Below, piece after piece: positions 15,691-22,346 of a stretch of DNA of 27,156 nucleotides. Every line of letters starts with the position of its first letter. Within the stretch, counting starts at the first letter, position 1. Source of the stretch: an uncultured Flavobacteriales bacterium (GTDB lineage: Bacteria; Bacteroidota; Bacteroidia; Flavobacteriales; Crocinitomicaceae); the NCBI GenBank assembly GCA_946478775.1, contig CAMLDR010000037.1, positions 1 through 27,156 on the forward strand, in the 5' to 3' direction. The position numbers were made by a program, and so were the translations under genes. Under the pieces are notes generated by a model that was not told the DNA's origin, made no database searches, and was given only the letters and a program-made list of their open reading frames with translations.

Positions 15691-16425
15691 TTACCAATAG
15701 AACATCCCGGTAATTATTCGATCGCCATAAGGCTGACCTTTCAGTTTTTCCGTCAAATCAGCAATTAATTCCGCCTGAGTATACTGTTTTCCTTTTTTCT
15801 TAGGCTGAGCGATCTGCTCCGGTGTTGGAGCAATCACCTCTACTTTCTTAGCGAAATACACAATACTTCCGTCTTCCGTTGCCAATCCAAGCACTGCTCC
15901 TGGTAATCCCTGAATACTCTCAGGCCCCACAGTTGGAACAATATCTGTTGTAAACCAGGCATAAATACGCGTTGTGTCATCCTTTTGCCAAATCACGCGT
16001 GTGCATTCATAACCGGCAATTTTACGTGTTTTATCCGTGATTTTCCAGGTGTGTTCCACCAAACTGTCACCAACAGTCATCGAATTACCCATCATATCCA
16101 TGTAAACAAAACGCTGTCCTTTATTGAAGTCATTATAAACGGTGTTCTTCATCGTCAAAAAACTTTGCGGATCCGGTTGTTCAGGAGTAATGTATGAAAA
16201 TAAGGAAGAGCTGTCATTAAAATACAGGGTGAACTCCTCTATCTTCACTTTGTTCTTTTCACCAACAAACTGGCGCATTCTTTCGTCATCAAAGATCTTC
16301 CAAAGGTTTGTTCTTCGTTCATAAGTAATCTTTCCTTCACGAACCAGTTGTCCTTGAGCCATAACGGATCCTCCAAGAATTAAGAATCCTAAAAGGATCC
16401 ATGTTCTAATACCAGCCATTCCCAT
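15691..16425 (-). CDS. GLPGLI family envelope protein
   Basis: This protein of about 244 residues has a signal sequence (hydrophobic 8-22, ending SVMAQ) and the family's name motif GLPGAVLGLATEDG at residues 173-186, in its usual C-terminal third. The rest fits the family: an N-terminal GKITYERRTN strand, IAGYECTRVIW with the conserved Cys, and AWFTTDIVPTVGPE just before the motif. The biochemical role of GLPGLI proteins is not established. They are exported, mostly found in Bacteroidota, and often sit beside TonB-receptor-like barrels. Here the start overlaps the end of such a barrel gene by 20 nt, or 14 nt if the second ATG (16417-16419) is used, so coupled translation is likely. Confidence 0.88.
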   Translation of the reverse strand: MGMAGIRTWILLGFLILGGSVMAQGQLVREGKITYERRTNLWKIFDDERMRQFVGEKNKVKIEEFTLYFNDSSSLFSYITPEQPDPQSFLTMKNTVYNDFNKGQRFVYMDMMGNSMTVGDSLVEHTWKITDKTRKIAGYECTRVIWQKDDTTRIYAWFTTDIVPTVGPESIQGLPGAVLGLATEDGSIVYFAKKVEVIAPTPEQIAQPKKKGKQYTQAELIADLTEKLKGQPYGDRIITGMFYW

Positions 16426-19165
16426 CTTCTTCTTTCGTTTTAAAATTATTGAATCTTAACGTCATTTTTGCCATGAAGTAACGACGTATGATATTCGTCC
16501 TTTGATCGACAATCACGTTATTGTTAACCGATCTGTAGTTACTGATATTCTGATTTAAGATATCGTATGCTTCAATTCCGAAAAGCAGGTTCCCGGTTTT
16601 CAGGAAAGAACGCTGGATCGACATATTCCAGATCAGGAAATTCGTATTATAACCAGCAGTTCTACCTGTATTGATATTATAAGTTGCATCTGTTTTGAAG
16701 AACCATCTGTAAGGAAGAGTCCAGTCAATCTCCGCATTGATATTAATGGTTGTATACGGTTGGTTTGACATAGTGGACAATGAATTGTATGGAATATTGT
16801 AATCAATTCCACCACCAACTTCCGTTCTCAATGAATCACCATTATAATTCAATGATAAGTCCGTTCCAACACCAGTATTTCGCGTATCGTTATCCACTGA
16901 ATTGATCTGGTTTTTGGAGGACGTAAAATTACCGTTTGCATTCACTTGCAAACTCAGGTCCTTCAAGCCTTTCATCGGGATTCCCGCACCAGCCCAGTAA
17001 TACAGGAAGTCTGAACTTTTCACGTTTATTGCCTGTGAAATCGAACTTCCATTCGGGCCAAACATGGTGTTTGTACTAAAATTATCCTTGATGTGCGAGT
17101 AACTGAACCCGGAATACATATAGAAACCGCTCAATCCTTTCCATGTATTGAAGTTACCATTGATGCTGTGCGTATAATTCGGTTTCAATGCAGAGTTACC
17201 AATTTGGATAAAGTTCGGGTTCGTATTGTTTAGAACCGGCTGCAGCTGATCAATCGACGGCAAGCTGGAATTCGTGTTGTACTGGATCATCAATCGGGTA
17301 GTTTGACTAAACTTGTAACGGAATACAATTCGTGGTAATACGTTATTCAAATCTTGTTTAATCAATGAATCGGTGAACATATTTCTGTTATCGATCGCAA
17401 TTGTTCTGAATCGGGATCCGACAGACACTCTCAATTTTGCATTTTCATAAATGAAGAATGCTCCCGCACGGTGCTGCTGTCTGTCCGTCTTGAAATTATT
17501 CGAGAACAAAGTGTCTACGTCCACGTATTCTCCACTTACAGGATTCAGGGTAGTTTTACGCTGAACGTTATTATTTCTGTAGAATTCATAATCAAACTCC
17601 AGCTTAAATCTTTTTCCAAGTGGCTCCACATAATTTGCATATGCTGTATGAGCCATGGAATTGCTTCTGATCTCTTTCTTTTGATCGAATCTCAGCCCAC
17701 CGTTTGACGTATTCGTAATCGCATTTGTATCGGAAGAAAGCAGGCTTCCATCAGATGCGTTATCCGTACCAACAAAGTTGTAACGTGCAATCAGCTTCCT
17801 GTTTTTCTTCTTAAAATCCTTGAATAATCTAAAGGTCGTATTCAAATTAGAACCTGTTGCCTGGCTTCCTGTTCCAATAGTTGTAAAACGGGTCAATACC
17901 GTATCTTCCGATAAGAAATCAGTTCTGGACAATGTATTCTGATCAGTGAGGTTGTATTGAAACTTCGGTTCCAGTTCAAAACGGGTCAATGAATCGATTT
18001 TTTGAGAATACTTCACTCCAATTTGATGCTGCATATACTGCTCCTTCGTGTAGCTGTTCAAATCTGTTGTGTAAGAAGTATCCGTTAATAAGTATTGCGA
18101 ACGGCTGTTAGTTTGTGATTTCACTGCATATTGAGCAAAGGAATAGTTCAAACGAACTTTCGCCCCTTTTTTGAACTTCTGATCTAAGTAAAAACCTCCT
18201 TTAAACGTATTCGGAATACCTTCATTTTCATTTTGTCCTTCCTGACTATAAGATTGTATGTCATCGTTTTCTGACATCCAGTCAAATCCTTCAGACAGAC
18301 CGAACTTAAACATATCGCTCCCATTCAGGTTGGTCTTAGGCGTATTTGAGCCCAATGCGTAAACCGCCAGTTTTTGGTTCTTGTTGTATGAATTCACAAG
18401 CATTTCACCTTCATAAAACCCTTGATTGGGAGTGGTAAATTTATCAATTCCACCGGCGAGACTGACCTTTCCAAAGTAGCCCTTCTTGGCCTCTTCCTTG
18501 AGTTTCAGATCCAGTACCTGGACCTTTTCATCACTCCCGTCTTCAGCATCTTTTTCATAGACCTCCACTGTCTCAACGCCTTTAGCTGCGAGGTTTTTCG
18601 TGGCAATTGTCGGATCATTCCCAAAGAATTCATCACCATCTACGAGTACCTGGCCTATTTCCTTTCCCTGATTCTTGATCTTACCGCTTTCATCGATCGT
18701 CATCCCGGGCAATTTCCGGATAAGGTCTTCTACCACCGCATTTTCCTTCACCTTAAAGGAATCCGCAACATAGACCAGTGTATCCCCGCGGTAATAGATC
18801 GGGTTCCGATTTGCATAAATCAGAACTTCGTCCAAAGCAGTGCTTTTGTCCGGCATTGCCAAAGTGTCCATCACAAAAGAGTTGTTGTCAGTTGATCCGA
18901 AAAAGAATGCCCGGAAAATTCCATAATCGGGATGAATCACAGTAAACTCCACGGTATCAACAGGAAGCGTAAACTGCATATTACCAAACTTATCCGATCG
19001 CTTAAAGTCCAGTAAAACAGAATCTCTGACACGTTTCACAATACCTACGGCATTTCTTACAATGGTCTGTGAATTTGTGTCAACAACATTTGCCTTAATC
19101 GTCATCGTTTGAGCATTACCCAAATATGTAATTAAGAGGAAGAATAGAAGTACAATTTTTTTCAA
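16406..19165 (-). CDS. Outer-membrane beta-barrel protein, TonB-receptor-like with N-terminal carboxypeptidase-regulatory-like domain
   Basis: This 919-residue protein has a signal peptide (MKKIVLLFFLLITYLGNAQ), then a beta-sandwich resembling the carboxypeptidase regulatory domain (about 22-105). A plug-like segment follows (about 110-215: LDEVLIYANRNPIYYRGDTLVY, VVEDLIRKLPGMTIDESGKI, VLVDGDEFFGNDP, AKGVETVEVYEK). The remainder is a long barrel rich in alternating aromatic strands. No classical TonB box is evident, which fits the OMP_b-brl class rather than a full SusC. The start must be TTG at 19163-19165: an in-frame TAG lies 21 nt upstream, and the first ATG falls after the signal peptide. 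It forms an overlapping pair with the GLPGLI gene. The ligand is unknown. Confidence 0.9.
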   Translation of the reverse strand: MKKIVLLFFLLITYLGNAQTMTIKANVVDTNSQTIVRNAVGIVKRVRDSVLLDFKRSDKFGNMQFTLPVDTVEFTVIHPDYGIFRAFFFGSTDNNSFVMDTLAMPDKSTALDEVLIYANRNPIYYRGDTLVYVADSFKVKENAVVEDLIRKLPGMTIDESGKIKNQGKEIGQVLVDGDEFFGNDPTIATKNLAAKGVETVEVYEKDAEDGSDEKVQVLDLKLKEEAKKGYFGKVSLAGGIDKFTTPNQGFYEGEMLVNSYNKNQKLAVYALGSNTPKTNLNGSDMFKFGLSEGFDWMSENDDIQSYSQEGQNENEGIPNTFKGGFYLDQKFKKGAKVRLNYSFAQYAVKSQTNSRSQYLLTDTSYTTDLNSYTKEQYMQHQIGVKYSQKIDSLTRFELEPKFQYNLTDQNTLSRTDFLSEDTVLTRFTTIGTGSQATGSNLNTTFRLFKDFKKKNRKLIARYNFVGTDNASDGSLLSSDTNAITNTSNGGLRFDQKKEIRSNSMAHTAYANYVEPLGKRFKLEFDYEFYRNNNVQRKTTLNPVSGEYVDVDTLFSNNFKTDRQQHRAGAFFIYENAKLRVSVGSRFRTIAIDNRNMFTDSLIKQDLNNVLPRIVFRYKFSQTTRLMIQYNTNSSLPSIDQLQPVLNNTNPNFIQIGNSALKPNYTHSINGNFNTWKGLSGFYMYSGFSYSHIKDNFSTNTMFGPNGSSISQAINVKSSDFLYYWAGAGIPMKGLKDLSLQVNANGNFTSSKNQINSVDNDTRNTGVGTDLSLNYNGDSLRTEVGGGIDYNIPYNSLSTMSNQPYTTININAEIDWTLPYRWFFKTDATYNINTGRTAGYNTNFLIWNMSIQRSFLKTGNLLFGIEAYDILNQNISNYRSVNNNVIVDQRTNIIRRYFMAKMTLRFNNFKTKEEDGNGWY

Positions 19166-19186
19166 AGTGTCAAGTGTTTGATGCTA

Positions 19187-19194
19187 CAAAATTA
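19187..19194 (-). promoter_or_regulatory. Candidate -7 element for the barrel/GLPGLI operon
   Basis: The minus strand reads TAATTTTG, a full TAnnTTTG match, ending 21 nt before the TTG start codon. This gives a plausible short leader. A -33 TTG at standard spacing is not evident. Confidence 0.45.
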
Positions 19195-19281
19195 GACGGA
19201 AATTCTTGGGTTTAATAAAAAATATGCAAAACGTTACAGTCCATGTATGAAAGGCTTAGAAAATACTTTAACGGAATCCAT

Positions 19282-19311
19282 AAAAAACAGGAGCCTGAAT
19301 TTGGCTCCTGT
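19282..19311 (-). terminator. Intrinsic terminator of the triple ssb operon
   Basis: On the minus strand ACAGGAGCC and GGCTCCTGT form a perfect 9-bp stem with a 7-nt loop, followed by six T (A-run at 19282-19287). It lies about 43 nt after the stop of the last ssb gene and separates this operon from the barrel gene downstream. Confidence 0.85.
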
Positions 19312-19353
19312 TCTCACTGCACATCGTTAACCTAACCACTTATTTACTCTGAC

Positions 19354-19665
19354 CTAAAATTTAACGACCTGCCTCACTTCCACTTCCGTGACACGTTGGG
19401 ATTTCCCTTCTTTGTCCACATATGTTCGATTGACTAATCTTCCGGATACTGCCAGTTTGTTTCCTTTTTTACAGTAATTAGTCAGGAAACTGGCCGTATT
19501 TCCCCAGGCAAACATCCGGTACAAGGCTCTTGAATCCGACTCCACCTTCTTCAATTGATTATCCACTGCAAATTGAAAGCGAGCAACCATAGAACCATTT
19601 TCGAAAGTGGTGATGGTGGCGTCCGATCCCAGACGCCCCACCAACGTAACTTGATTTCGCAGCAT
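19354..19665 (-). CDS. ssb: Single-stranded DNA-binding protein, third of three tandem paralogs (most diverged)
   Basis: This 103-residue protein is a single SSB-type OB fold: NQVTLVGRLGSDATI at the start, FQFAVDN, MFAWGNTASFLTNYCKKGNKLAVSGRLVNRTY in the core and EVEVRQVV at the end. It matches bacterial SSB throughout the fold but stops right after it, so the Gly/Gln-rich linker and acidic partner-binding tip (DDDIPF type) are missing. The tryptophan that stacks on DNA in the usual E-W-H block is replaced here (ALYRMFAWG), and the loop before it is short. The ATG lies one base after the stop of the preceding ssb gene, so translation is probably coupled. It is the last gene before a terminator. 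Its DNA affinity may be altered. Confidence 0.88.
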   Translation of the reverse strand: MLRNQVTLVGRLGSDATITTFENGSMVARFQFAVDNQLKKVESDSRALYRMFAWGNTASFLTNYCKKGNKLAVSGRLVNRTYVDKEGKSQRVTEVEVRQVVKF

Positions 19666-19666
19666 T

Positions 19667-20023
19667 TTATAAAATAATTAAGTCATTGACCTCGATCTCG
19701 GAGAACATTTTCCGCTCTCCCGACTCCGTTTTATAAAAGCGGCTAACCAACCTACCTTCCACCGCCACATTTATTCCTTTCGTGCACAATTCTTCCAGGA
19801 TATTCACCCACCTTCCGAAAGCAGTCAAACGATGCCAATCCTGTTTCACCTGCAGGTTCCCATCCTTATCCAGGTAATGTTCCTTTGTAGCAAGGGAAAA
19901 ATTCACAACTCGTCTTCCGCCGGGCAGAATGCTCACTTTGGGGTCCGAGCTGATCTTGCCGATGATATTTACATGATTCATATGCAGAATCTGATCCTGT
20001 TTGATAGTAGTGTCCATGATCAT
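19667..20023 (-). CDS. ssb: Single-stranded DNA-binding protein, second of three tandem paralogs
   Basis: This 118-residue SSB-fold protein has a core beginning MNHVNIIGKISSDPKVSILPGG (residue 15 onward), then NFSLATKEHY, DWHRLTAFGRW, LCTKGINVAVEGRLVSRFYK and FSEIEVNDLIIL, and ends with the fold. It has no linker and no acidic C-terminal tip. The DNA-stacking tryptophan (DWH) is kept. Compared with its neighbours it has 14 extra N-terminal residues; starts at 20023, 20017 or the internal ATG at 19979-19981 are all possible. Proximity to the upstream stop (5 nt) favours 20023 or 20017. It is the middle gene of the operon. Confidence 0.88.
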   Translation of the reverse strand: MIMDTTIKQDQILHMNHVNIIGKISSDPKVSILPGGRRVVNFSLATKEHYLDKDGNLQVKQDWHRLTAFGRWVNILEELCTKGINVAVEGRLVSRFYKTESGERKMFSEIEVNDLIIL

Positions 20024-20028
20024 TTGAA

Positions 20029-20379
20029 TTAATTGTTTTCTTGTTTTTTTCCATTTAGCAACACAAACTCATTGAGCTCGATTTCTGTTGAGAAGCGCTT
20101 CTCCCCTTCTTTTGTTTCGTAAGATCGGTTGACAATTCGCCCTTCAATAACTACTTCAGAACCTTTGTCCAAAATTCGTTCTACCCGGTCGCACATTTTT
20201 CCCCAGGCAATTACCGTATGCCATTGAGTGTTCTCTTCCCACTCACCTTTTTTGTTCTTAAAGCGCTCATTTGTTGCAACTGATAAACGAATTTTCTTTG
20301 CTCCCGAGTCGAATGACTGTGTTACGGGTTTCGCTCCTAATCGTCCGATTAAATTCACTTTGTTTTTTAGCGTGTTCAT
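20029..20379 (-). CDS. ssb: Single-stranded DNA-binding protein, first of three tandem paralogs
   Basis: This 116-residue protein is the most canonical of the three: NKVNLIGRLGAKPVTQ, LSVATNERFKNKKGEWEENTQWHTVIAWGK, ILDKGSEVVIEGRIVNRSYETKEGEKRF and TEIELNEFVLL. The DNA-stacking tryptophan of TQWH is present. After the OB fold only GKKQENN remains, so there is no acidic tip for recruiting RecQ, PriA or polymerase partners. It is first in the operon, facing a divergent lipoprotein gene across a 356-nt AT-rich region. The housekeeping SSB with a full tail is presumably elsewhere in the genome, which cannot be tested from this window. Confidence 0.92.
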   Translation of the reverse strand: MNTLKNKVNLIGRLGAKPVTQSFDSGAKKIRLSVATNERFKNKKGEWEENTQWHTVIAWGKMCDRVERILDKGSEVVIEGRIVNRSYETKEGEKRFSTEIELNEFVLLNGKKQENN

Positions 20380-20443
20380 ACTTGTTTGTTTTAACGTTTG
20401 TAAAAAAGTTTGATTCGATTGGCTTTCAACCGATTTGATGATG

Positions 20444-20451
20444 CAAAGTTG
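20444..20451 (-). promoter_or_regulatory. Weak candidate -7 element of the ssb operon
   Basis: The minus strand reads CAACTTTG, one mismatch from TAnnTTTG, about 65 nt upstream of the first ssb ATG. No convincing -33 element was seen. Confidence 0.28.
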
Positions 20452-20661
20452 GGACAGGTCAAAATCCGGATTTGGTTATTAACTAATTACTGTCGAATAT
20501 TTTTCGTTTGTAATTGATTAAAATCGTTTTTGTTATTGATTTTCAATTATTTACTAAAAAAACAATAAACTGATTTTAGATAAAAAATGTCGAGTAAAAA
20601 ATAAATAAAGACGATGGGGGTTGGAAATTGGTGGTTCTTGTTTTATTCCATCGGAGAGTTT

Positions 20662-20694
20662 TTGAATCTTAGAAAAGATCCAGGGCTCATTTTG
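20662..20694 (+). promoter_or_regulatory. Candidate promoter of the small lipoprotein operon
   Basis: TTG (20662-20664), a 22-nt spacer, then TCATTTTG (20687-20694), one mismatch from TAnnTTTG. This would give a leader of roughly 35 nt before the ATG at 20736. Confidence 0.33.
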
Positions 20695-20735
20695 CGGAAA
20701 TTAACTAAATTCACCTCTCATTATTATTTCACTAC

Positions 20736-21176
20736 ATGAAACCATTTGTATTCGTCATTTCCTGCATTTTAGCTACAGCCTGTTCTACGGGTGAAATCAA
20801 GGAATCAATAAACGAAGCCGGTGACGCGGCCGGACAAACTGCCGGTGAATTCTTTGAAGGAGCAACTAAAGGTGTTCAAAAGGCATTTGATGTAAAAGTC
20901 TCCATTGATCCACAGCTAAAATCAAAAGGAATTGAATTGGGTAAAACCCAGGTGGCCAGCGATTCTGCCGGCACAGATAATTTACTGACCGTCTATGTCA
21001 TTTTCACCAAGGATTTCAAAGGAAAATTAACGGCTAAAGCTTTTGATGACAAATCGCTCGAAATGGGCAGATCAAGTGTAGAGATAAAAGGAAAAAAAGA
21101 CGAAGCAAAATATGTGGATTTTCATTTTGACCCAAGAACGAACCTTGACAGTAAAAATGAATTAATCATTCAGTAA
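20736..21176 (+). CDS. Small lipoprotein of unknown function
   Basis: This 146-residue protein has a signal segment ending in a lipobox (ILATAC, Cys16). A small-residue, Ala/Gly-rich stretch follows (ESINEAGDAAGQTAGEFFEGATKGVQKAF), probably an amphipathic helix. After that comes a domain of about 90 residues with predicted beta character (VKVSIDPQLKSKGIELGKTQV, LLTVYVIFTKDFKGKLTAKAFD, GRSSVEIKGKKDEAKYVDFHFDPRTNLDSKNELII). I do not recognise the family. It is followed 39 nt later by the GyrI-like gene on the same strand, so co-transcription is plausible. The second half could be an immunoglobulin-like or sandwich fold, but that is only a guess. Confidence 0.8.
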   Translation: MKPFVFVISCILATACSTGEIKESINEAGDAAGQTAGEFFEGATKGVQKAFDVKVSIDPQLKSKGIELGKTQVASDSAGTDNLLTVYVIFTKDFKGKLTAKAFDDKSLEMGRSSVEIKGKKDEAKYVDFHFDPRTNLDSKNELIIQ

Positions 21177-21215
21177 TCGGATTAAAAATTAGGATATTCA
21201 TTTCATAAACAGATC

Positions 21216-21671
21216 ATGACACAGCAAAAAGGATTCAAAATCATCGGGATATCAACCGTTACATCCAATAACAACGGAGAAGCGACTGCTGCAATCGGAG
21301 CTCTTTGGGGACAATTCATTTCAGAAAATCTACTGGATAAAATTCCCAATCAATTAAATTCTGATATTCTGTGCATTTACACCGATTACGAAAGTGATTA
21401 CACCGGAAAATACACTTGTTTGCTTGGACTGAAAGTTTCTTCATTGGACAGTGTTCCGGAAGGATTGATCGGACGTGAATTTCCAGGAGGAAATTTTGAA
21501 TCATTCCTGGCGAAAGGCAGTTTACCGGAATCATTGATTGAAGTGTGGAAGTCTATCTGGAGCCAGGATGAAACATTGAACCGCAGTTATACATATGACT
21601 ATGAAGTGTATGACCACCGGTCGCGGCTTGGAGAAGAGTCTGAGGTTGATATTTACATTGCAAAAAAGTAA
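21216..21671 (+). CDS. Stand-alone GyrI-like / AraC effector-binding domain protein
   Basis: This 151-residue cytoplasmic protein consists only of the small-molecule-binding domain found at the C-terminus of AraC/MerR-type regulators and in DNA gyrase inhibitor GyrI. Visible traits are the N-terminal strand GFKIIGISTVTSNNN, the helix AAIGALWGQFISENLLDKIP, then ILCIYTDYESDYTGKYTCLLGLKVSS, and the C-terminal DYEVYDHRSRLGEESEVDIYIAKK with the family's Y-E.Y pattern and final acidic strand. There is no DNA-binding region. Such orphan domains bind, sequester or sometimes hydrolyse small hydrophobic molecules. It lies 8 nt before an NAD(P)-binding gene, suggesting one operon. The ligand is unknown. 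Confidence 0.82.
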   Translation: MTQQKGFKIIGISTVTSNNNGEATAAIGALWGQFISENLLDKIPNQLNSDILCIYTDYESDYTGKYTCLLGLKVSSLDSVPEGLIGREFPGGNFESFLAKGSLPESLIEVWKSIWSQDETLNRSYTYDYEVYDHRSRLGEESEVDIYIAKK

Positions 21672-21679
21672 ATTTACCG

Positions 21680-22303
21680 ATGACATTTTGTATCTCGGGT
21701 GCAAGCGGGCTGGTTGGAAATGAACTCCTGATCCAGCTGCTAAATGAGCCCTCAACTGAAAAAGTATTGGTCCTTGCGAGAAATCCGCTGGGTTTTGGTC
21801 ATCCAAAAATGCAGGTTGTGCTCGTTCCTTTTGATCAGTTGGACCAATTGGATGTTTCTGAAAAAATTGATGCAGGATTCTGTGCACTGGGAACAACTCT
21901 TCGAAAAGCAGGAAGCAAAACCCGTCAGCAGGAAATAGATCGGGATTATGTGGTTGCTTTTGGCAGGTTTTGTAAAAAATCAGGTGTCGAAAAAATAGGA
22001 ATCGTTTCTTCCATCGGAGCAAATAAAGATTCTTCCAATTTCTATTTACGCACGAAAGGTGAAATGGAACAAGGGGTTTTACAATTGGAAATCCCGACAA
22101 CGGTATTTATCCGGCCTTCATTTTTAATCGGCCCAAGAAAACAAAAAAGTTTCGGTGATAAGCTTATTCAATGGTTTGCTATTGCAATGAGCCCATTACT
22201 AGTTGGAAAAGCACGGAAATACAAAGCCATTCACGGATCAAAAGTTGCCCGAAAATTAATCGAATCTACATTATCTGAATCCACAGGAATCCACTACATC
22301 TAA
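21680..22303 (+). CDS. NAD(P)-binding atypical SDR, TIP30/HTATIP2-like
   Basis: This 207-residue Rossmann-fold protein has a nucleotide-binding loop GASGLVG at residues 7-13, followed by VLVLARNPL where the ribose or phosphate is read. Later come IDAGFCALGTTLRKAGSK, IGIVSSIGANKDSSNFYLRTKGEMEQ (a Ser plus Tyr-x-x-x-Lys pattern) and TVFIRPSFLIGPRKQKSFGD. This combination is typical of the small HTATIP2/TIP30-like atypical short-chain dehydrogenases, often annotated as NAD-dependent epimerases. The reaction and substrate are unknown. It follows the GyrI-like gene with an 8-nt gap and ends 43 nt before the sensor-kinase ATG. The ATG at 21680 is the natural start because the Rossmann strand begins at once. 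Confidence 0.86.
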   Translation: MTFCISGASGLVGNELLIQLLNEPSTEKVLVLARNPLGFGHPKMQVVLVPFDQLDQLDVSEKIDAGFCALGTTLRKAGSKTRQQEIDRDYVVAFGRFCKKSGVEKIGIVSSIGANKDSSNFYLRTKGEMEQGVLQLEIPTTVFIRPSFLIGPRKQKSFGDKLIQWFAIAMSPLLVGKARKYKAIHGSKVARKLIESTLSESTGIHYI

Positions 22304-22333
22304 ATTCAAACCGGAAAATTAGTTTAGTAGTGT

Positions 22334-22341
22334 TAACTTCG
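22334..22341 (+). promoter_or_regulatory. Weak candidate -7 element before the sensor kinase
   Basis: TAACTTCG differs by one base from TAnnTTTG and lies 5 nt before the ATG. The 16 bases through the ATG match those before pcrA at 14 of 16 positions. If used, the mRNA would be leaderless. Confidence 0.3.
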
Positions 22342-22346
22342 TACAC

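Larger units (their letters stand above)
20380..20735. other. 356-nt AT-rich divergent intergenic region
   Basis: This lies between the ssb operon (minus) and the small lipoprotein gene (plus). No credible gene is present. The middle, about 20465-20615, is extremely AT-rich with many A and T runs, suggesting a bent or easily melted segment. It contains one candidate promoter in each direction (20444-20451 minus, 20662-20694 plus). No clear dyad or repeat stood out. Confidence 0.5.

Noticed and set aside
18422..18895. A 157-codon open frame on the plus strand inside the barrel gene
   Set aside because: It is antisense to the conserved plug-like region of the outer-membrane protein and has no supporting signal.
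19354..20379. Prophage or conjugative element as source of the ssb genes
   Set aside because: No integrase, relaxase, terminase, att-like repeats or transfer genes are visible within the window on either side.
21531..22100. A 189-codon open frame on the minus strand
   Set aside because: It lies antisense to the TIP30-like gene and the end of the GyrI-like gene, both with clear motifs; its own translation is low-complexity and matches nothing.
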